Part shown: positions 1 to 4,588 of the stretch, piece after piece
How positions within the stretch are numbered: position 1 is the stretch's first letter
How the letters are laid out: each line of letters begins with the position of its first letter
DNA from: Lysobacteraceae bacterium
GTDB lineage: Bacteria > Pseudomonadota > Gammaproteobacteria > Xanthomonadales > Xanthomonadaceae
Assembly: GCA_003449515.1 (NCBI GenBank)
Contig: DMHI01000220.1
Span: 1 to 5,757 of the forward strand
Reading direction: 5' to 3'
DNA: 5,757 nucleotides
Translations under genes and position numbers: made by a program
Notes under the pieces: model-generated
What the model saw: only the letters and a program-made list of their open reading frames with translations
Told to the model about the DNA's origin: nothing
Databases searched by the model: none

Positions 1-792
1 GTGAACCTGAGCGAATCGCTGGCGCAGTCGGTGAACACCTACTACTTCGATCTCGCGATGCGGCTGGGGATCGACCGCATCGCCGCCGATCTCGGGCGGA
101 TGGGCTTCGGTCAACCGACCGGCATCGACCTCACCGGCGAGGCGAGCGGCGTGCTTCCCTCGCGCGAGTGGAAGCAGCGGCGCTTCCGACAGGTCTGGTT
201 TCCGGGCGAGACGGTGATCGCCGGCATCGGGCAGGGCTATTGGGTGGTGACGCCGCTGCAACTGGCCCAGGGGACGGCGATGCTCGCCGGCGGCGGGATG
301 CTGCGCCGCCCGCACCTGGTACGGGCGACCCAGGCCGGGTTCGGCGCACCGCGCCTGCCGGTGCCGCAGCCTCCGGCGCAGCGTGTGGTCGCCGATGCGG
401 CGCATCTCGCCGCCGTGAATGAGGGGCTGGTGGCGACGATGCACGGGCCCACGGGCACCGCCGTGCGCGCTGCGGAGGGGGCCTGGTACCGGATGGCCGG
501 CAAGACCGGCACCGCGCAGCGCGTCGGCCGCCGCGGTGACGAGCGCCTCGACCCCAACGCACTGCCCTACCACCTGCGCCATCTGGCCCTGTTCGTGGGT
601 TTCGCGCCGGTCGAGGCGCCGACGATCGCGCTGGTCGTGGTGGTCGAGCAGGGCGGCTCGGGCGCTGCGGCGGCGGCCCCGGTGGCGCGGCGCATCTTCG
701 ACGCATGGATGGGCCCGGCGCCCGATCGCGCTGCGGCGCCGGTCGGGCAAGCCGCGGAGCCGGTCGGGCAAGCCGCGGAGCCGCTGCCGTGA
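1..792 (+). CDS. mrdA: Penicillin-binding protein 2 (PBP2), transpeptidase C-terminal part, 5' end cut by window
   Basis: PBP2 is the inner-membrane, class B D,D-transpeptidase that cross-links peptidoglycan during cell elongation, working with RodA. The frame is open from base 1; the GTG there is an internal codon, since about 370-380 N-terminal residues (membrane anchor, pedestal domain and the catalytic SxxK serine) are missing by comparison with the E. coli protein. Visible in the 263 residues are the second motif S10-V11-N12, a block typical of PBP2 (EWKQ..RF near 56-62, then GIGQGYW near 76-82), and the third motif K168-T169-G170 followed by TAQ. E. coli PBP2 has SxD and KSG at these places; the forms here are the more common ones of the superfamily. 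The C-terminus ends in an Ala/Pro-rich tail with a seven-residue duplication (residues 247-260). The stop codon overlaps the rodA start. Identity is secure. Confidence 0.96.
   Translation: MNLSESLAQSVNTYYFDLAMRLGIDRIAADLGRMGFGQPTGIDLTGEASGVLPSREWKQRRFRQVWFPGETVIAGIGQGYWVVTPLQLAQGTAMLAGGGMLRRPHLVRATQAGFGAPRLPVPQPPAQRVVADAAHLAAVNEGLVATMHGPTGTAVRAAEGAWYRMAGKTGTAQRVGRRGDERLDPNALPYHLRHLALFVGFAPVEAPTIALVVVVEQGGSGAAAAAPVARRIFDAWMGPAPDRAAAPVGQAAEPVGQAAEPLP
739..780 (+). repeat. Perfect 21-bp tandem duplication at the 3' end of mrdA
   Basis: Two identical 21-base units lie head to tail at 739-759 and 760-780, in frame with mrdA. Each encodes P-V-G-Q-A-A-E, giving a duplicated tail just before the final P-L-P and stop. 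Each unit ends in GCGGAG, so the second copy also supplies the purine-rich sequence before rodA. The perfect identity at all positions, including wobble bases, suggests a recent duplication by slippage or unequal exchange; that is inference. Confidence 0.95.
775..780 (+). promoter_or_regulatory. Probable ribosome binding site of rodA
   Basis: GCGGAG ends eight bases before the GTG at 789, a normal Shine-Dalgarno distance. It supports GTG 789 as the rodA start over the in-frame ATG at 705. It lies inside the second copy of the tandem repeat; the first copy places the same hexamer 29 bases before the start, too far to act. Confidence 0.6.
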
Positions 793-1898
793 GCGCCCTG
801 CTGCGCGGGCTCACGACCTTCGTCTGGCGCTGGCTCGATCGCGTCGACCTGCCCTTGTTGGCCGGCCTGCTCGCCATCATGGGCCTGAGCCTCGCCGTGC
901 AGGCCAGCGCCGCCGGGGGCGATGGGCGCGCCGTGATCGCGCAGGCGGTGCGTTTTGGCGTCGGGCTGGGGGCCCTGCTGCTGCTCACGCGACTCTCGCC
1001 CAGCACCCTGCGCCAGTGGACGCCGCTGGCCTACGTGGGCGGCCTCGTGTTGCTCGGGCTGGTGTTCGTGTTCGGCTCCGGGCGCAGCGCCGACCTCTGG
1101 CTCGACCTCGGCGTGTTCCACCTGCAGCCGGCCGAGCTGCTGAAGCTCGGCGTGCCGATGATGGTGGCGTGGTTCCTGCACCAGGCGCGGTTGCCGCCGG
1201 GCTGGACGACGCTGGCGATCAGCGCCGCGATCATCGGCCTGCCGGTGGGCCTGATCATTCTCCAGCCCGACCTCGGCACCGGCCTGCTGGTCGGTGCGTC
1301 CGGCGTGTTCGCGGTTTTCCTTGCCGGTATCGCCTGGTGGCGCATCGGCCTGTTCGCCGGCCTCGGCCTCGCCGCCCTGCCGATCGGCTGGCAGTTCCTG
1401 ATGCCGTACCAGAAAGACCGCATCCTCACCTTCCTCGACCCGGAATCCGACCCGCTCGGCACCGGCTGGAACATCATCCAGTCGAAGATCGCGATCGGCT
1501 CCGGCGGGCTCACCGGCAAGGGTTGGGGGCAGGGCACGCAGGCGCACCTCGACTTCCTGCCCGAGCACACCACCGATTTCGTGTTCGCGGTCTATGCCGA
1601 GGAGTTCGGTTGGCTCGGCGTGCTGCTGCTGCTCGGTCTCTACCTGTTCGTCGTGCTGCGCTCGCTGTGGCTTGCGGCGCAGGCCCGTGACACCTACGCC
1701 CGCCTGCTCGCTGGCGCGCTGGGGCTGACTTTCTCGATCTACGTCATCGTCAACGCCGGCATGGTGGCGGGCTTCCTGCCCGTCGTCGGCGTGCCGATGC
1801 CGCTGCTGAGCTACGGCGGCACCTCGGCGGTGTCGCTGCTGGCCGGCTTCGGCATCGTGATGGCGGCGGGCGCGCATCGGCGCAGCTGGGGCGGGTGA
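789..1898 (+). CDS. rodA: RodA, elongasome peptidoglycan glycosyltransferase (SEDS family)
   Basis: RodA is the polytopic inner-membrane glycosyltransferase that polymerises lipid II into glycan strands for side-wall growth, in complex with PBP2. The 369-residue product matches the E. coli length (370). About ten hydrophobic segments are visible, the first near residues 21-39. SEDS hallmarks are present: WLDLG near 105-109 followed by QPAE with Glu116, then SKIAIGSGGL and GKGWGQGTQ, then LPEHTTDF with Asp263, which corresponds to the catalytic Asp262 of E. coli RodA. Near the C-terminus are NAGMVAGFLPVVGVPMPLLSYGG-type residues, diagnostic of the family. The GTG start overlaps the mrdA stop by four bases (GTGA), so the two are probably translationally coupled. 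An in-frame ATG at 705 lies within mrdA and would add a polar, Arg/Gly-rich extension, so it was not chosen. Small oddities: QPAE replaces the usual QPSE, and Leu precedes the conserved Trp where Arg is common. Confidence 0.96.
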   Translation: MSALLRGLTTFVWRWLDRVDLPLLAGLLAIMGLSLAVQASAAGGDGRAVIAQAVRFGVGLGALLLLTRLSPSTLRQWTPLAYVGGLVLLGLVFVFGSGRSADLWLDLGVFHLQPAELLKLGVPMMVAWFLHQARLPPGWTTLAISAAIIGLPVGLIILQPDLGTGLLVGASGVFAVFLAGIAWWRIGLFAGLGLAALPIGWQFLMPYQKDRILTFLDPESDPLGTGWNIIQSKIAIGSGGLTGKGWGQGTQAHLDFLPEHTTDFVFAVYAEEFGWLGVLLLLGLYLFVVLRSLWLAAQARDTYARLLAGALGLTFSIYVIVNAGMVAGFLPVVGVPMPLLSYGGTSAVSLLAGFGIVMAAGAHRRSWGG

Positions 1899-1980
1899 CG
1901 TCGCGTTGATTGCTGGCAGCACCGAGCGCCAGTCGCCGGATGCCGCGTGGCAAGTGCGTGGGCCTCGTGTCGCGGCTGCC

Positions 1981-2056
1981 CGCTCGAATGCGACGTCCGT
2001 GTCGCTCGAGCGGCGGGGCCGGCTTCGCCGGTCCTGCCCGCTGCAGCGCAGCGGGC
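1981..2056. repeat. Three consecutive hairpins after rodA
   Basis: Three inverted repeats lie almost end to end. First, CGCTCGA (1981-1987) pairs with TCGAGCG (2006-2012), enclosing GCGAC (1990-1994) paired with GTCGC (2001-2005), with a two-base bulge and a six-base loop. Second, CCGGC (2019-2023) pairs with GCCGG (2027-2031) around TTC, extended by four further pairs, two of them G-U, to 2015-2035. Third, GCCCGCTG (2036-2043) pairs perfectly with CAGCGGGC (2049-2056) around a five-base loop. None is followed by a T-run, so they are not classical intrinsic terminators. They may be a REP-like dispersed element, an mRNA 3' stabiliser, or part of a structured RNA; the sequence alone does not decide. 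Confidence 0.65.
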
Positions 2057-2062
2057 GTTCGT

Positions 2063-2097
2063 TGCCATCAGCGAGCGATGCTCGCTGGGCGATGGCA
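2063..2097. repeat. Long two-part hairpin in the rodA-mltB gap
   Basis: An outer perfect stem TGCCATC (2063-2069) with GATGGCA (2091-2097) directly continues into an inner perfect stem AGCGAGC (2070-2076) with GCTCGCT (2080-2086) around a three-base loop. The only interruption is GGGC (2087-2090) on one side. Fourteen pairs in 35 bases is strong even for GC-rich DNA. It can form on either strand and has no T-run after it, so strand and role are open. Confidence 0.7.
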
Positions 2098-2423
2098 CCT
2101 CACCCCTGCGCCGCCCTGTCGGGCTGTCGCCTGATGTTCTTGCCGGGGCTCCTTATTCGCCGCGCCGCGAGGCCCACGCTCTTGCTTCGACGGCGCCTGG
2201 CCAGTCCGGCACGCGTGTCCGCCGCGATCTTGCGAGTTCACCCACTCCTGCGCGCGAGGCGTGGCGAGCTGGCGTGTGCATGACATCGCGGCGAGTCTCC
2301 GCATCGCGCTCGCCGAGAAGCTCGACAGCCGAAGCGCGGCCCCTGCGTCGGCCGTTCGATGAGTCAGGCTCTCGCGCGGCAAGCGCAAACGCGCGCCCTC
2401 ACGCCGGCCCGCACACCCGCGCG

Positions 2424-2432
2424 TGATACATT
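2424..2432 (+). promoter_or_regulatory. Candidate extended -10 promoter for mltB-rlpA
   Basis: TGATACATT has the TG-N extended element followed by TACATT, which matches four of six bases of the sigma-70 -10 consensus. It is one of the few AT-rich spots in the gap and lies 50 bases before the mltB start, giving a leader of about 40 bases. No good -35 box is present about 17 bases upstream, which is tolerated by extended -10 promoters. A similar box (TACCTT) lies before dacA. Confidence 0.4.
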
Positions 2433-2442
2433 CCGCCCCATC

Positions 2443-2461
2443 GCGCGGCCCGTTTCCGCGC
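2443..2461 (+). promoter_or_regulatory. Hairpin in the predicted mltB leader
   Basis: GCGCGG (2443-2448) pairs perfectly with CCGCGC (2456-2461) around a seven-base loop. It would lie at the very 5' end of a transcript starting from the 2424-2432 box, so it could affect mRNA stability. A hairpin with the same first six bases lies at the same place before dacA. Confidence 0.4.
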
Positions 2462-2481
2462 TGGATTCCGGCCCGATCCCG

Positions 2482-3498
2482 ATGCGTTGTTCCCTGCTTG
2501 CCGCCGCGCTGTCCGCAGCCCTCGTCATCCCGGCCTCGGCCACCGAAACCGACCCCGCGGCAAAGGCCGCCTTCATCGCCGAAGCGAGCGCCGAGTACGG
2601 GCTCACCGACGCCGAGATCGAAGGCTGGCTCGCCAAGGCGACCTACCAGCAGAGCATCGTCAACGCCATGTCGCGGCCGGCCGAGCGGGTCAAGCCGTGG
2701 CGCGACTACCGGCCCATCTTCATCACTGCTGCGCGCATCGCCGGCGGGCAGCGCTTCCTCGCCGAGCACCGCGAGGCGCTGCAGAAGGTCGAGAACGACA
2801 CCGGTGTGCCGAAGCAGTACATCGTCGCCATCATCGGCGTCGAGACGGCGTATGGCCGCGTCACCGGCAGCTTCGAGGTGCTGGATGCGTTGTACACGCT
2901 CGGCTTCCACTACCCCTCGCTCGGCAACCCCGAGCGCGAGGCGCGGCGTGGGGCGTTCTTCCGCGACGAGCTGGCGCAGTCGCTGCTGCTGGCACGCGAG
3001 GAGGGCATCGACATCCCGGCGCAGAAGGGCAGCTACGCCGGCGCGATGGGCTGGGGCCAGTTCATGCCCTCGAGCTACCGCGCCTACGCGAAGGATGGCG
3101 ACGGCGATGGCCGCCGCGATCTGTTCAACTCGCTGCCCGATGTCTTCGCATCGATCGCCAACTATTTCGTTGCGCACGGCTGGCAGCCCGGCCAGCCGGT
3201 GGTGGCGCGCGCGGTGGCCGACGACGGTGCGGCCTTCGCGCCGCCCGACCTCGTGCCCCGCTACGCGCCGGCCGAGCTCGCCACCAAGGGCTTCCGTGCA
3301 TTGGACGGCAACGCTCACGAGGCCGCGGCCACGCTGGTGACGCTGGAGGGCGCGCAGGGCACCGAGCATTGGCTGGGCTTCAAGAATTTCTACGTGATCA
3401 CCCGCTACAACCGCTCGCCGATGTACGCGCTGGCCGTGCACCAGTTGGCCGATGCGATCATCGCTGCCGATGCTGCGGTGCCGGCGTCCGGCGGATGA
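2482..3498 (+). CDS. mltB: MltB-type lytic murein transglycosylase (GH103), apparently exported without a lipid anchor
   Basis: MltB cleaves glycan strands in the periplasm, forming 1,6-anhydromuramic ends during wall turnover. The 338-residue product carries the family's catalytic Glu121 in IIGVETAYG (E162 in E. coli), then GAMGWGQFMPSSY at 187-199. Next comes a DGDGDGRRDLF stretch (205-215) resembling the calcium-binding EF-hand loop of E. coli Slt35, then a conserved ANYFVAHGW. The C-terminus has the usual NFYVITRYNRS and AVHQLADAI. The ATG at 2482 was chosen because it gives a signal peptide (short N-region, hydrophobic 5-17, Ala-Ser-Ala before residue 21); the in-frame ATG at 2359 would prepend a long Arg-rich stretch. 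No Shine-Dalgarno stands out. The only early Cys is residue 3, too early for a lipobox, unlike the lipoprotein MltB of E. coli. Its stop overlaps the rlpA start (ATGA), pointing to co-translation. Confidence 0.93.
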   Translation: MRCSLLAAALSAALVIPASATETDPAAKAAFIAEASAEYGLTDAEIEGWLAKATYQQSIVNAMSRPAERVKPWRDYRPIFITAARIAGGQRFLAEHREALQKVENDTGVPKQYIVAIIGVETAYGRVTGSFEVLDALYTLGFHYPSLGNPEREARRGAFFRDELAQSLLLAREEGIDIPAQKGSYAGAMGWGQFMPSSYRAYAKDGDGDGRRDLFNSLPDVFASIANYFVAHGWQPGQPVVARAVADDGAAFAPPDLVPRYAPAELATKGFRALDGNAHEAAATLVTLEGAQGTEHWLGFKNFYVITRYNRSPMYALAVHQLADAIIAADAAVPASGG

Positions 3499-4487
3499 TC
3501 CGGGCGATTCCACTGGCGATGGTGGCGCTGCTGCTTGCCGCCTGTGCCGGCGCGCCGAAGCCGCGCCCGGAGGCGCGCGCCGGCAGCGAGTCGACGCCCT
3601 TGCGCGACGGCTCGGCTGCTGCGGTCGATGCGCTGCCGCCGGCGCCGGACTGCGTGCCGATGCGCGAGCACGACGAGTCGCTGTACACCGCTGGCGGCCT
3701 GTATGCGCCCGGCGTGGCCGATCGCCCGCCGCCGGTGCCGGTGGATGTCTCCAACATCCCCGAGCCCACGCCGCGCCGCGAGCCGCGCGCGCGCTGGGGC
3801 AACCGCGAGAGCTACACCGTGCTGGGACGCACCTACCGCGTGATGGCCTCGGCCGAAGGCCATGTCGAGCGCGGCATCGCCAGCTGGTACGGCTACAAGT
3901 TCCACGGTCGCCACACCTCGAGCCGCGAGCGCTACGACATGTGCGCGTTCACGGCGGCGCACCGGACGCTGCCCCTGCCCACCTACGTGCGCGTCACCAA
4001 CCTCGAGAACGACCGCAGCGTGATCGTGCGGGTCAACGACCGTGGGCCCTTCCACGAGGGCCGCATCATCGACCTCAGCTACGCCGCCGCCACGCGCCTC
4101 GACATGAAGCAGGCCGGCACCGCGCGTGTCGAGGTGCGTACCCTGGTGGGGCCGTATGACACCGTGGCCACGGCCCCGCCGCCGCGCGCCGCGGCGCCAG
4201 TACCGGCGCACCGCTGGGCCGGTCCGGTGCCGCCGCCGGCAGCACCCGAGGGCCCGCAGGTGGTGCAGGTCGGCAGTTTCGGTGATCGCCACAACGCCCA
4301 GCGCCTGGTCGAGCGCCTCGACGCCGCAGGCATCGACGGCGCTCAGCTCGACCACGCCATCGTCGATGAGCGCAGCGTCTGGCGTGTCCGTTTCGCCCCG
4401 CAGGCTGGCGCGGCCGCGCGCGCGCTGGCCGAGCGCGTCATGGCCAGCGGGCTCGCCGCAGCACGGGTGTTCAGCGCCGAGCCTTGA
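3495..4487 (+). CDS. rlpA: RlpA, septal-ring lytic transglycosylase lipoprotein with SPOR domain
   Basis: RlpA is an outer-membrane lipoprotein; the Pseudomonas aeruginosa homologue is a lytic transglycosylase that cuts glycan strands lacking stem peptides and acts in daughter-cell separation. The 330-residue product has a lipobox L-A-A-C with Cys17, and Ala at +2 suits outer-membrane sorting. A Pro/Arg-rich linker leads to the double-psi beta-barrel domain (about 126-217): GIASWYG, then Glu145 and Asp148 in RERYDM, His156 in AAH, VRVNDRGPF (178-186) and IIDLSYAAA. The spacing of Glu145, Asp148 and His156 equals that of the active-site residues E120, D123 and H131 of the P. aeruginosa enzyme. 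After a Pro/Ala linker, 254-330 is a SPOR domain (VVQVGSF, then WRVRF), which binds denuded septal glycan. Arg144 stands where Gly usually precedes the active-site Glu. The ATG overlaps the mltB stop. The frame is open far upstream of 3495, but that part is antisense to sense (shadow of mltB). Confidence 0.95.
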   Translation: MIRAIPLAMVALLLAACAGAPKPRPEARAGSESTPLRDGSAAAVDALPPAPDCVPMREHDESLYTAGGLYAPGVADRPPPVPVDVSNIPEPTPRREPRARWGNRESYTVLGRTYRVMASAEGHVERGIASWYGYKFHGRHTSSRERYDMCAFTAAHRTLPLPTYVRVTNLENDRSVIVRVNDRGPFHEGRIIDLSYAAATRLDMKQAGTARVEVRTLVGPYDTVATAPPPRAAAPVPAHRWAGPVPPPAAPEGPQVVQVGSFGDRHNAQRLVERLDAAGIDGAQLDHAIVDERSVWRVRFAPQAGAAARALAERVMASGLAAARVFSAEP

Positions 4488-4588
4488 AGCCCCGCGGCGC
4501 GAGCACGGCGCGTTAAGGCGCGGCGCGCTACCTTTCCCGCCCTTCGCGCGGCTCGCCGCGCGCACCCACCGGAGTTCCGAGTCCCGCC
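4488..4588 (+). promoter_or_regulatory. rlpA-dacA spacer with a candidate promoter and leader hairpin
   Basis: The spacer holds TACCTT at 4529-4534, three to four of six matches to a -10 box, with no clear -35. Soon after is a perfect eight-pair inverted repeat, CGCGCGGC (4545-4552) with GCCGCGCG (4555-4562). GGAG at 4571-4574 is the best purine run but is 14 bases before the dacA ATG, longer than usual; the GAG at 4579-4581 is weaker but better placed. Whether dacA has its own promoter or is read through from mltB-rlpA cannot be decided here; no T-run terminator is visible. Confidence 0.35.

Larger units (their letters stand above)
1899..2481. other. 583-base gap between rodA and mltB, no credible gene
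   Basis: The gap is long for this otherwise overlapping gene cluster. Open frames on both strands are low-complexity, Arg/Ala/Pro-rich and show no recognisable family, so I treat them as GC-driven. The first part (1981-2097) is four consecutive hairpins. The middle (about 2100-2280) has only a short GCCC/GGGC inverted repeat at 2113-2124 and no strong signal. On the minus strand, 2245 down to about 2153 can be read as a 30-codon frame starting with GTG, of unknown meaning. On the plus strand, 2228-2362 reads as an open stretch ending in TGA at 2360-2362 with an amphipathic-looking piece (HDIAASLRIALAEKLDSR) but no start codon with a binding site. The last 60 bases hold the likely mltB promoter and leader. 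No U-tract terminator after rodA was found. Confidence 0.7.

Noticed and set aside
705..788. Upstream ATG at 705 as the rodA start
   Set aside because: It would lie wholly inside mrdA and add a repetitive Arg/Gly-rich stretch unlike any RodA N-terminus; GTG 789 has a well-spaced binding site and gives the family length.
567..1922. 451-residue minus-strand open frame
   Set aside because: It is antisense to rodA and the end of mrdA, with Gln/His/Glu-rich low-complexity translation and no domain.
1899..2100. Intrinsic terminator after rodA
   Set aside because: The stems present are not followed by a T-rich tract, so a terminator call is not supported.
1906..2283. Plus-strand open frames of 74-159 residues in the rodA-mltB gap
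   Set aside because: They overlap each other in different frames, are Arg/Ser/Pro-rich, have no recognisable family, and run across hairpins.
2359..2481. Upstream ATG at 2359 as the mltB start
   Set aside because: The added 41 residues are Arg/Pro/Ala-rich and would bury the signal peptide; the candidate promoter also lies downstream of that ATG.
2068..3513. 481-residue minus-strand open frame
   Set aside because: It lies antisense to mltB, which has clear family motifs; its long Arg/Gly/Asp-rich translation is typical of the opposite strand of a GC-rich gene. Only the portion in the gap was considered further.
2487..4487. A 666-residue protein joining an upstream region to RlpA
   Set aside because: The part before 3495 is the out-of-frame shadow of mltB; the lipobox directly after the ATG at 3495 marks the true start.
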